Position numbers and translations under genes: made by a program. From assembly GCA_023375675.1 (NCBI GenBank), contig JALQBC010000052.1:124960-188959 (forward strand): a stretch of DNA of 64,000 nt. Reading direction: 5' to 3'. This DNA comes from Cytospora piceicola (taxonomy: Eukaryota > Ascomycota > Sordariomycetes > Diaporthales > Cytosporaceae). Under the pieces are notes generated by a model. The model saw nothing but the letters and a program-made list of their open reading frames with translations, had not been told where the DNA came from and did no database searches. Below, one piece after another: positions 10,117-20,583 of the stretch. How positions within the stretch are numbered: the first letter of the stretch is position 1; each line of letters begins with the position of its first letter.

Positions 10117-11619
10117 CTACCGCCTAGGGATATCTAAGGCCCTCCTCAGGACCTCCATGAACCTCCACACATCCTCGAAACCGTTGTACATAGGGACAGG
10201 CGCCACGCGGATGACATCCGGCTTGCGCTTGTCGCACACGATAGCCTCCTCCGCAAACTCCTCCTGCACCTTGTCCAACAGACCCTCCCTCAGCAAGACA
10301 CTCAACTGCGCGCCACGCTGGGCGGGATCCGCCGGCGTCACGATCATGAAGGCCGGCTTCTCGGCGCCCTGCTCGTCCGCCAGGATCTGGTTCAGCATTG
10401 CCTCCGCGTAGCACGTCAGGATAAGGCTCTTATCCCGCAGGTTCCGGAAGCCCGCCTCGGTGAACATGCTCAAGGCGCCGCTCAGGGCCGCCAGGTCCAG
10501 AGCAGACGGGTTGCCGATCTGGAATCCGCCCGCGCCGGGCGTCGGCTGGAACTGCTTGGCCATCAGGAACCGCACGCTCTTGTCTCCCCCGTACCAGCCG
10601 CTGAGCCGTGGGCGGAACACCGGTCTGGGCTGGCCGTCGTCGCTCTCGGCCCCCGAGGTCCACTCCACCTTGCCGTGGCGTTCGTGTACGAAGGCGCCGG
10701 CGATGGACCCCGGGCCGGCGTTCATGTACTTGTACGTGCACCACATGGCGAAGTCGACGTTCCACTCGTGCAGCTTCAGGTCGACGTTGCCGGCCGCGTG
10801 GGCCAGGTCCCAGCCCACCACGATGCCGCGGTCCTGCGCGTACTTGGTGATCGTCGGGATGTCGAAGAGCTGGCCGCTGTAGTACTGGATGCCCGGCAGG
10901 AGGATCATTGCTGTGTCTTCTGCGTGCTCGTCGATGGTGGCGAGCACCTGGCTGGTGGAGATGTACAGGTTCTCCTCCTTGGGCCAGACCTCGACCATGG
11001 ACTTGGCCGGGTCCTGCTTGTGCCACTGGAGGTGGGAGCTGATGGCGTAGTAGTCGCTCGGGAATGGTTTCCACTCGAGAATGATCTTGTGGCGCTTCTC
11101 GGTTGGCTTGTAGAAGGCGGCCAACATCAGGTGGATGTTGGTCGTCAGGGTGTTCATGTAGACGATCTCGCTGGGCAGGGCGCCGACGATGTCGGCAGAC
11201 TGAGTGGCGCACTGGGCGGCCATGTCTTGCCAGTTCACCAGTGGTGAGTCCTCCAGATCTACGAAATGTCCATTGACGCCGATCGATGCCCATGTGTCGA
11301 GTTGAGAAGTAATGTATCTCCGGGTGGCTTTGGATTGCAGGCCCAGGGAGTTGCCACCGAAGTATATGGCTCTTTGCCGGCTTGCCTCGCCATCTCCACT
11401 GACTGCAGTGGTGCCATTATCGGTCGTTGTCGATGTTGAGACTGCTATAGCCTTGAGAGATTTGCTCTTCAGCGAAGACTTTGTGGGGAAAATGAACTCA
11501 TGTCGCATTCGCTTGAGTGAGTCTGAGTTGTCGATTGCTCGGGCATGCTCCAACGACTTGTCGTCGAATGTGGGTTTCTTGCCGGCCCGGATTTGGTCAG
11601 CAGTGGCAACGAAATCCAT
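10117..11619 (-). CDS. bna5: kynureninase (L-kynurenine hydrolase)
   Basis: A PLP-dependent fold-type I enzyme that splits kynurenine to anthranilate plus alanine and 3-hydroxykynurenine to 3-hydroxyanthranilate plus alanine, a cytosolic step of de novo NAD synthesis. Visible signatures: IYFGGNSLGLQ near residue 86, VNGHFVDLEDSPLVNWQD, VYMNTLTTNIHLML, the cofactor aspartate in VVGWDLAHAAGN (Asp271), the Schiff-base lysine in MWCTYKYMNAGPG (Lys297), and RPRLSGWYGGD followed by FQIGNPSALDLAAL. It is 500 residues, slightly over the usual 460-480 because of a Ser/Thr-rich insert at about residues 50-80. No intron. Start ATG at 11619 matches the family N-terminus. It stands head to head with an indoleamine 2,3-dioxygenase gene across 845 bp, which supports co-regulation within the kynurenine pathway. 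Confidence 0.97.
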   Translation of the reverse strand: MDFVATADQIRAGKKPTFDDKSLEHARAIDNSDSLKRMRHEFIFPTKSSLKSKSLKAIAVSTSTTTDNGTTAVSGDGEASRQRAIYFGGNSLGLQSKATRRYITSQLDTWASIGVNGHFVDLEDSPLVNWQDMAAQCATQSADIVGALPSEIVYMNTLTTNIHLMLAAFYKPTEKRHKIILEWKPFPSDYYAISSHLQWHKQDPAKSMVEVWPKEENLYISTSQVLATIDEHAEDTAMILLPGIQYYSGQLFDIPTITKYAQDRGIVVGWDLAHAAGNVDLKLHEWNVDFAMWCTYKYMNAGPGSIAGAFVHERHGKVEWTSGAESDDGQPRPVFRPRLSGWYGGDKSVRFLMAKQFQPTPGAGGFQIGNPSALDLAALSGALSMFTEAGFRNLRDKSLILTCYAEAMLNQILADEQGAEKPAFMIVTPADPAQRGAQLSVLLREGLLDKVQEEFAEEAIVCDKRKPDVIRVAPVPMYNGFEDVWRFMEVLRRALDIPRR

Positions 11620-12464
11620 CGTTGACAGTGGTGAGAGAGGTATCGTGTGAAATGAAACGAGGTGAGACGAGATGAGATGAGATGAGGACCTTATGATGAA
11701 GTTTCTTCCCTTCCTTTCCTTCTTCTTTTGCTCTATGCGGCCCTTTCAATACCACTTTGTAGTTGACGACATGGAGTCGAATTCACTTTCTAAACGATGA
11801 CTAATGACGTCCGGGACCCAAAAGCTTTTCGGCTGCTCCGCTTGGTCCCGAGAGCGGCGTTTGTCTAGTCAGTGTCAACCAGACGACGACATTCGAGTAT
11901 CCGAACTTCCGTCCTTCCGACATATCCTCATCCGCTTTTAATCGCCGTCCGGAAGCCGTCCTCTACATGCCTCCTTTTTGACCTCCGGGGCATGGCATAT
12001 GCTTGTTATCCCTTATGAAGGCCTTATGCGGAAGTATCGAGTATCTACGCACGCGGAAGCAGATACAATGGTTCGATCACGGAAGAGCGCCACTGTTGTC
12101 TCCCTCCCAGGAGCCTGCGTATCCGCGGTCCTCAGGGCAGTGGGCTTCCTCCTTCCAAAGCTCCCTCCCAGGATGCGACTGTACTGTGTACTGACCTTTC
12201 ATGGTCCCGGTAAGGTTTTATAGAGAAACATGGGTCACCATGGGGATCGCCCTCTCTTCATATCAAGGTTCCGATTCCGGGTTTAAAGAACCTGGTGTTC
12301 CGTCTTCCTGATTTACACGCAGTGATCCCAACTAAAGGCTAAAGCTTCTTTTCAACACCCAGATCTCGCCTGAACCACGACCGCATCTTCTTAGATACAC
12401 ATATACTCATCATTACTTCAGACCTTCTGCTTATTACGTATTTGTCCTAGTCTATTGTCTCGTC
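11620..12464. promoter_or_regulatory. bidirectional promoter between kynureninase and IDO genes
   Basis: 845 bp separating two divergent kynurenine-pathway genes, so shared control is likely. The kynureninase side has a GAGATGAGATGA-type simple repeat (about 11661-11687) and a pyrimidine-rich tract just beyond. A defined transcription factor site could not be recognised by eye. Confidence 0.5.
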
Positions 12465-13872
12465 ATGTCACCTCACGCTGTCACTGAACAGTCCCATGAT
12501 CAAGAGATTCTGTCTTCCTTCAATGTCACTAACAATGGCTTCCTTCCGTCGGAAGAGCCTCTTAAATTCCTACCAAATCCCTACTACGAAGCATGGGAGC
12601 TTCTCATACACAATCTCCAAACCCTCCTGGCCAGTGGAGCATTGAGATCAAGGGTCGAACAAACGCCAGTATTGTCAACAGAATTTCTTAGAACAGAACC
12701 AGAATGGAGGAGAGCATATGTTATCCTCACTCTTTTGACACACTCATACGTCTGGGGAGATAACAAGGCTGCAGAGGTATGCCTTATATTATGGGTCTTC
12801 ATCACACTCCAGCCCTAACCTCTGCATCATCTAGATCCTCCCACCCTCAATATCAGTCCCCCTTCTTGCGGCATCTAAGCACCTGGAAGTACCACCCGTA
12901 GCGACCTACGCAGCACTCAACCTCTGGAACTTTACATCCAACACCAACAACTTCACCGACCTCGACAGCCTCACCTCATGTCACACCTTCACCGGCACCG
13001 AAGATGAAGCCTGGTTCCTCTGCGTCTCAGTCGCCATGGAGGCACAAGGGGCCTACATCATGCCCATGATGCTCCGGGCCCTACGCGCCATCCACACGCG
13101 GGACTACGACACCATCGCCGCGGCACTGAACGAACTATCCAGCTGCATCAGGAAAGTAGGCGTCCTCCTGGACCGCATGCGCGACCGCTGCGACCCCATG
13201 GTCTTCTACCACAAGATCCGGCCCTTCCTCGCCGGGTCCAAGAACATGGCCGCGGCGGGCCTGCCGCGGGGCATCTTCTACGACGAGGGGGACGGCCGGG
13301 GGTCGTGGCAGCAGTGGCGGGGCGGCAGCAACGGGCAGTCGTCGCTCATCCAGTTCTGGGACGTCGTCTTGGGCGTCACGCACACGCCCGCGGGGAGCAA
13401 CAACCCGCACGCCAAGGCCGGGAAGCCCGAGGAGAAGAGCTTCCACGCGGAGGTGAGGGAGTACATGCCGGGCGGGCACCGGCGGTTCCTGGAGTACGTG
13501 GCGCAGTCGGGGAGTATCCGGGAGTTGGCCATGGTGCCGACGGCCGGGGAGGGGCATGCCCGGATGCAGGAGGCGTATGCGGCTGCGACGAGGACGTTGA
13601 CTGAGTTCAGGAATAAACACCTGGGGATTGTAACGACTTATATCGTCATACCTTCCAAGAAGCCGTGGACGGGTGATGTGGGCAGGAAGGCCGTCAACCT
13701 AGCGACCATGTCGACGAGGCAACAGAGCGAGAAGAAGGATTGTGGAAAGGATGGGGCGGATAAGGAGTTGACAGGCACGGGGGGCACGGCTTTGCTCCCG
13801 TTTCTAAAACAGGCCAGAGATGATACCCAATCTGCGGGAGAGATGGTGCGGGCAACCGCCATGGAGAGGTGA
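12465..13872 (+). CDS. bna2: indoleamine 2,3-dioxygenase
   Basis: Haem dioxygenase that opens the indole ring of L-tryptophan to N-formylkynurenine, the first step of the kynurenine/NAD pathway. Exon 1 12465-12776 ends after GDNKAAE, the intron is 12777-12834 (58 bp, GTATGC...CTAG), and exon 2 12835-13872 begins ILPPSISVPLLAASKHL; 449 residues. Family marks: LLTHSYVWG, a GGSNGQSSLIQFWDVVLG motif close to the IDO GGSAGQSS element, and YMPGGHRRFLEYV, whose histidine (about residue 319) corresponds to the proximal haem ligand. The C-terminal 80 residues are polar and variable. The gene pairs with kynureninase in opposite orientation. The kynurenine formamidase, monooxygenase and 3-hydroxyanthranilate dioxygenase genes are not in this window. 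The intact haem ligand argues for an active enzyme. Confidence 0.95.
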
Positions 13873-14455
13873 TGCATGTGAGACCTGATTACTATGAGAA
13901 CATGCAACGGTCAGGAGTTGGGAGTCTCATTCTATAATTACTTAGGTAGAGTCGGTGAAGATTTGGTTGAATCACAGCAACTTGAACACACAAGAGGATG
14001 GATATGAGATGGTACCTGGGGTGACTTGGAAGTTGTATCCCGGGATACATAGTAATCCAGCGAGAGGGAGCCTTTGCAACTGGAGCGTTGCCTCGAAGTT
14101 GTTGTGATTATTCCATGCTAGTAGCAAAGATGAGTGGCCCGGAGGATTTAAAAGTGCGTGCCCTACTACGGTGGATTGTAACACCCCATCGTCTTATGTG
14201 GAGAGGCTCTTTGGGGCATTATTGCAGCTATCTCGCCGGTAAGGCGGGGCGGTAGGATCGCTTCTTTTGGTTAGACGCTGCATTACGCTATTGTGAGTTG
14301 AATGTTGTTGGGTGGCACAGTCAGTCACCGTCACCTATTTGTTGTCAAAATTACCGTTTGAAGACGCCCGCCGTCTCTCGGTACTTTAGTCCTCATTCGA
14401 CTTCGCTCATGCATTCCTGCTAAACACCAAACAATCAAACCTACCGGTGGTCAGA
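13873..14455. other. intergenic spacer upstream of P450
   Basis: 583 bp holding the IDO 3' UTR and P450 promoter. No gene-like frame or named motif. Confidence 0.55.
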
Positions 14456-16378
14456 ATGGCCAACCTCTTGACTGGTCCTGTGCAGGCGATCGCTGTCTCA
14501 GGGCTGCTCGTCGCAGGCACCTATATTTACACTAAATTATACTACAGACGATTCAGGCAAAATGCCCACATCCCTCAACTCCCTTCCTCTCTCCTTTGGG
14601 GCCACCTCATGGTCTTCGATAAGTTCACCAAACAAGGCATCGCGGATCGTCACCCAGGCGAGTCTTCTTCCTTCCCCATTGCACCATAATCATTATAGCC
14701 ACCTGGGCAATTTCTGACACTGGCAAACTAAAGATACCATCTTCGCCGAAATGCATGAAGCGCTGGGCAAGCCGCCCATAATGTTGGTCGACAACTGGCC
14801 TATTGTCCCTCCTATGGTGATAATTGCTAGCCATGAAGTTGCCGAGCAAATATCGAGGCCTTCAAAAGAGTTACCGTACAGTGCTCCCAAATCGCGATCA
14901 GTGGACCGCATCACGAACTTGATCGGACCTAACTCAATTCTGTTCAAGCAGGTATGGCTATTGTTCTCTTTGTTCTCTATCGTAAAACATATCTCTGCTT
15001 GAAAGGTTTTCCGTTCAATATCGCTGATTTGCCCACAAGAATGAGGACTGGAAGCCAGTCCGGAAGAGATTCAATCCGGGCTTTGCACCACAGCATCTGA
15101 TGACTCTCTTGCCTGTCATTGTGGAGAAAGCCACGCCTTACCTGGACATTCTCGACGGGTTCGTCAGCACAGGAAAAGAGTTTCCATTCGATCTGCCCAC
15201 CACAAATTTGACTTTCGATGTAATTGGAGCCGTGACCATGGGTGAGGATATGAATGCCCAATACTTAGATCCTTCTCACCAGGGCCAACTCATCGTCATG
15301 CTCAAAGAGATGTTAAAGAGTATGTATTCGCCCAGAGTCTAATACTGGGTTCGGTGCTAAGTCCCAATAGCATATGCAGACGACAAACTTCAATTGCCTT
15401 GGTGGCTGATGCCTCGGGTCCACCTGAGACGGCGTCATCTCGGAACGCAAATCTCGCAACATTTAAGACGTATTGTCCGCCACAAATTTGATGAGATGCG
15501 AGCTGGGGCCCTCGATATCAAGTCCCGAACCATCCTGGCGCTCAGTCTGCAAGACATTGAGTCGCTCACGCCTGAGATTATGGAGGAGACGTGCGACCAG
15601 CTCAAAACATTTCTCTTTGCAGGCCACGACACCACAAGCACTACCATCATCTGGACTATGTATGAGCTCTCTCGAACACCACATGCTCTAAAAGCCGTCC
15701 ACAATGAGCTGGATGAACTATTTGGACCGGGAGGCGCAGCACGCAACCCTGCCGTCGTCCGCGAGAAGCTCCTGAGCCCCAACGGCGATGAGTTCGTCAA
15801 CCGCATGACCTACATCTCTGCCGTCATCAAGGAAGTTTTAAGGCTACATCCACCGGCCGGTTCTATCCGCTTGACCCAGCCCGGTACGGGGTTGGTACTC
15901 TCCACACCACAGGGCGACTACAACGTCGACGGAAATTGGCTCTACCTCAACCATAACATCATCCATCGTGACCGTGCCGTATTTGGAGACACAGCCGACG
16001 ATTTTGTACCCGAGCGCTGGCTGTCCGATAGTCCTGGTTTCCCGGCCAGTGCTTGGAGGCCATTCGAGCGGGGCCCGAGGAGCTGTATTGGACAGGAGCT
16101 GGCTGACATCGAGGCACGTGTTATTGTTGCCATGCTTGCACACAGGTACAAGTTCGTCAAAGTTGGTCTGGGAGAGATGGACTTGGGTGAGGACAGTCAG
16201 CCGATGGTTGATGACAAAGGCCGATTCAAGGTCAAGTCTGAGTTGTATTCTGTAAGTACGAGGACCTCCTCAATTCTGGGAAGAGCCCTCCAGTCTAATT
16301 TTGACGATACAGACGATACAGATTACTGGCAAGCCGGTCGATGGGATGATGATGAAGGTGAAGTTTCTTGAAAGCTGA
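14456..16378 (+). CDS. cytochrome P450 monooxygenase
   Basis: Membrane-anchored haem monooxygenase: an N-terminal hydrophobic helix (about residues 9-25), a basic-proline hinge, the I-helix oxygen motif AGHDTTSTT (from about residue 317), the K-helix ExxR in KEVLRLHPP (388-391), PERW, and the haem loop FERGPRSCIG with Cys472. Exons: 14456-14657, 14734-14951, 15040-15319, 15371-16251, 16313-16378; 548 residues, all phases agree. Intron 1 needs a GC donor (GCGAGT at 14658), which rebuilds the RHPDTIFAEMH join expected in this family. The last intron was placed because it restores YSTIQITGKPVDGM at the C-terminus; reading through it gives an unrelated tail. The substrate is unknown. It lies next to the tryptophan-catabolism pair, but a common pathway is only a possibility. 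Confidence 0.92.
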
Positions 16379-18946
16379 AAACCCACAAGAGGATTCCTAA
16401 AACCCAGCGGGACTCATAGTAATCGATTAAGGTGAAAGCTGTTAAGACTCGACTGCCAGCTGGCAAAGGTGGTGGTGATATACTATGCGCCATTCCGTCC
16501 AGTGTAAAGTAAAATATGGAGAAGGCTGGAAATATTATCTACTGCTCGATTTTCGGCTCCATTACATCAGTTGCACGAATTAAGTAATGTATAGTTGTTG
16601 ATAACATAAAGGTCCCCGATACGGACTGCCCACTTTCAGGCCCTTTCAGAACTTTCGGACCCTTTATGATCCCCTGAGTGTAATTAAATCAGTACCCAAG
16701 AAACAGAAACAACACACAACGCACAAGAGACCATCATTGCCTCAATTTCTGCCAAGACCGGGGGACCGTCGCAATCCAGTAAATCCTTCTCGATCAAGGT
16801 TTGGTCGGCCATTACATCGAAGAGTCTCGTCTTGCCAGCTCCAGCGGCGCCCATAAGGACTGTGGAACTACCAGGCTCAAGCCATCCATTGATTACCTTC
16901 ATGATTGTCCCGTGAGCCTCCAGCGCTCTTGACCTCGTATTTGACCCCATCCTAGTGGTAGACTGAGGCCTGCTGGCTCGCACCGGCGACAGCTGATGAT
17001 TGCGATGTACTGAAGTCTTTTGATTCACTTGACTGGTGTGGACTGATATAACTTGGGCCAAGATAGAAGATTCACCACTACTAACTATTATACGCTATGT
17101 ATAACAGGAATAGGGAGCTCCTTATAAATCAAGTTGAAGGAGAGCTCTATAATAAAGTAGGCCTGGATATGTACCAGTTGTCTCTAATTAAGGTAGGAAA
17201 GCAGGCTATTACTGTCGCATCAAGTCTAACCTTAAATGACAAAAGCTCACACCTAGCTATAATCACAGATTACCTATGTAGTACTACACCTCGTGATGTT
17301 CAACCCGGCTTGATCTGGTGTTACACAAGTTTCACCAATCTCGCGCCTCAAACGATTGATACGTGTGGCATCTTGAAGCACGTGGACTACAGATCAGGGC
17401 AAAGGGAACCATGGCCCCCAGTGCTCTACGATAAAGAAAGACATTTTCAGCAGACATGATCTCTATCAGGTATCAACACGAGCTGGATCTGACCAAAAAA
17501 ACAGGCACGCTTGCATGTATGGTACAGTCATTCAATTCCAGTGGGTGTGTTGTTATTGAAGGAGAGTAAACAAACAGGCCTAAGGCCTAAGGGAAGGGAA
17601 AGAAATAGGTGTAACTAAAGGAAAGGAAGTAACGCTGTAGGCCTGATTACGTAACAATCTCCATCCTTGGGAAGCGACATGTTTTAATACTTGCCCCCAC
17701 ACAACCGCAACATTATTGGACGCGAGCAAAGCGTCGTCAAACAAAATCCTGCAAATTTGATGTCGATACCTGTGTCCAGGCTGACACTTGGAAGGTATTG
17801 CCGCCACCGTCTTCGTGTATGCTCGACTCGGTGGCATGCTTCCTTGTGTATCAGGGCCAAGTCCTAAACTGGTACGGGATAGTGTGGCGGACACGGTCGG
17901 TTCTTCAAAAGGACGTCCAAGTACTTACTTGCAACGGGTGAGGGTACTACGGGTATCCCACAGTAACGTAACCATGCACTTGTCCACAGCTTCGAGATAG
18001 ATTTGCTCGGTAGGACTGAGAGACTTGGTAGACGTAACAATAAAATCACACTGCAGTGCTCATAGCTAGAAGAAGACGCCAGGTAAGCAGTTTTCCCCCT
18101 TGGCAAAAAAGGAGGGCTCCTCCACCACGATTCGATGGAGTGGACTAGAAGTCTTCGAAGGTAGAAACCGTGCTTTACGAATCAAAGATGCCGCAGGGCA
18201 AATGATAACGCTGCATCGGCAGATTAGGATTTTAACGGGCTCCGGCCCCCGGCCCCCAAATGCTTCGTAAACAAATGTCTCGAGTATATGGTTATATTTA
18301 AGTTGTATCATATTACCCCGACACCACCGTGTTCCATTCTCCAAATATGAAAGCGCAATTGGTCGAGAGATAAACGCCAGTGTCCATATTCAATAGTGGG
18401 GTGTAACATTGCACAGACTGTCACTAAATGCTGATTGTACGCAGTACATTGGGCATGTAGTTACAAGCGGCTGTAAGACGTGGCAACCGCCCCCAAATCA
18501 ACGCCACATGGTATCGTTAGTTGATAAACCTACATTTTTGCAACCTTAAACGAAGTTTATGTAGCCTAGGAGACAGCTATTCTGAACTGCAGTGTTGTGG
18601 TAGTTGCAACTCGCTTGCGGCACAGCCTGGTTTAATGTTGAATAATACTACATGCCCATTCGGCTAAGACTGCCCTCTCCATGCTTACCCAGGTGCTCCC
18701 AGCTGAATCTTGTCTCTGGTTTCTCTGGGGGCGATTTCATCACGGCGTGCTCATGATGTTTTCCATCAGCACTTAAGTAGTCATATATCCCCGCTGCCCT
18801 CGGAGTCTGCTGTGGACTCCCTAGCATTCCGTTCCAGGGTCCTCTATTGACTTCTGAGTCCCCGCATTGCCCATTTCTTCGTCTTGTATACATTTGCTCA
18901 AATAAGAAAGACCACGAAAACCATTACCGGTAACAATTCTACCACG
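16379..18946. other. gene-poor stretch around an ABC-transporter relic
   Basis: 2.6 kb with no intact gene apart from the relic described separately. Frames at 17097-17459 (+), 17580-17894 (-) and 18066-18344 (-) are open but have no domain, no exon partners and a composition unlike neighbouring genes. Parts are AT-rich. A decayed transposon or gene is possible but not shown. Confidence 0.45.
16684..17061 (-). pseudogene. remnant of a PDR-type ABC transporter nucleotide-binding domain
   Basis: Within an otherwise meaningless frame, about 40 codons (16782-16911) read IMKVINGWLEPGSSTVLMGA then AGKTRLFDVMADQT. This matches the start of the second nucleotide-binding domain in fungal pleiotropic-drug-resistance ABC transporters (WxxPGxxxxLMGxSGAGKTTLLDVLA), with the Walker A lysine and threonine kept. 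No Walker B, signature motif or membrane segments can be found on either side, so the rest has been lost or mutated beyond recognition. It is best read as a fossil fragment. Whether it came from a duplicate copy elsewhere in the genome needs a search. Confidence 0.6.
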
Positions 18947-20583
18947 ATGTCGGAGCAGAACAGCAACCCCATTGAGCCGCCCTCTCGGGCTTGGATGGCC
19001 CGAATTGCCATTTACACTACGCTGCCGGTAGCAATTGGGTGCATTCTCCTGCGAATATACACTCGTCTTCGGTTGAGGATCAAGCTTGGTTGGGATGATT
19101 GTGAGCATTGTGCTAGGTCTTCCCGCTTCTTTGTGCTGACTGTTCCAAGATTTATGTGTAGCTGCAGGAGTAAGTAAGCCTTGTATGATGCCAAGGGATA
19201 AGGTAGATCGGCTAGGGTGGCGGGTTATGATCTTTCATTCTAACTACCTTTGATAGTTCGCAAGCGCTGGATCATGTGGTTCACTGCTGTCACTTGGTTA
19301 GCTCCCAATGCAGATATCAACTCTTCCACCATATTACAAATACTCACTTTGTCATAGTCCGCGACGACATGTATGGGCGTCACATCTGGGAGATTCCACA
19401 GAGTATGGATGTTATTGTGAGCCTTAAGGTGAATAGCACACAGCTCCTTGATCCCATACATCTCGAATTCTCTATCTGGACCTGCTCAAGTGCTAGGTCG
19501 AAGGTTGGTGACTGACTGACTAGTAGGCACTCGTCGCTTCAACAGCACTGTACTGTGTTTCTTGTGCATTGATCAAGATATCTCTTTGTGTCTTGTTCTG
19601 GCGCATATTCTCCGCCTCTCCCCGCAGCAACATCATGATATGGGCTGGTATTGTCTTTACATCTATCTCCTATACAGCCATCCTCATTGCATGGATTGTA
19701 TGCAGTGTGCCACTTTCAGATGAATTAGGATGGTCAGATCCAGCTTTCAGATTAAGGAAGTCGTTTCAGGCGCCGATAGTCAGCCTTACATTGGGTGTTT
19801 GGGGCACAATCACTGATTTCTACACCATTACGATACCTTTGACCACAATCTCGAAATTGCATATATCAGTGGCCAGAAAGATTGGTCTTTCAGCGCTCTT
19901 TGCGACAGGATTAGTGTATGCAACATTCCCGTGCCCTTATCCCAGGTTCCATATACCACAGATTCTTATACTAATCTCTCTACATTATAGGGCTTGTAGT
20001 TTCTCAGCAGCAGGGTTGGCTTCACGCACTACGGAATATGTGATGGTTACCAAAGACCCATTATGGATCGCGATGCCAGCCTACGGACTGACGTAAGTGT
20101 CAGAATCAACCATCTGGTATTGCCCTTCTAACCTGAAATCATTGTCAAAGGGTTTCCGAGGTTAACCTTGCCATTATTTGTGCTTGTGTGCCAGTCACTT
20201 TCCCCCTTTTCAAGAGCATAGCCGAAAAGTCCAGCCACAGGTGGCATTCTTGGAGACCCTACCGCCCTAAATCAGGAGCGCCGTTAAAGTCTAGGCAAGA
20301 AACTAGCCAGGGAAAAGAAGATATGTCGGCGACCCAGCGAGGACTGCCAAGGATCCAGAAGGGCAAACTCAAAACCTTGCTATCCTTCATCCGGGGCTCA
20401 CAGAGCGCCTCGCGCAGAGAGAATACGCAGGGCGGCATCACCGTGACCCATGATACCGACGTCGAGATGGCACCTTACTCTGAGCTTCTATCAGTTGATG
20501 TAGACCATATGTACCACACGCACTTGTATCAACAAGCCCCGCAGCAAAACCTAGGTGTTCATGCGGATGCACAGCGAAGCTGA
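18947..20583 (+). CDS. fungal rhodopsin-domain integral membrane protein (second copy type)
   Basis: Same family as the gene at 1129-2468. Features in order: helix 1 then RLRIKLGWDD, MYGRHIWEIPQ, CALIKISLCVLFWRIFSAS, helices ending GLSALFATGLVACSFSAAG, LWIAMPAYGLTVSEVNLAII and a long polar tail. The exon model is 18947-19100, 19162-19169, 19257-19296, 19358-19428, 19527-19915, 19991-20092, 20151-20583; total 1197 nt, 398 residues, every junction in phase with GT-AG borders. Exons from 19358 on are well supported by family similarity. Exon 2 is only 8 nt (CTGCAGGA) and exon 3 is 40 nt; they are inferred because only this path restores the helix between GWDD and YGRHIWE in the right frame. Start ATG at 18947 (ACGATGT). 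Function unknown. Confidence 0.75.

Noticed and set aside
10430..11293. 287-codon minus-strand frame overlapping kynureninase
   Set aside because: Arg/Pro/Gly-rich shadow frame; the kynureninase frame carries all family motifs.
17097..17459. 120-codon frame next to the ABC relic
   Set aside because: No similarity recognised; AT-rich with unlikely codon use. Kept only as part of the gene-poor stretch.
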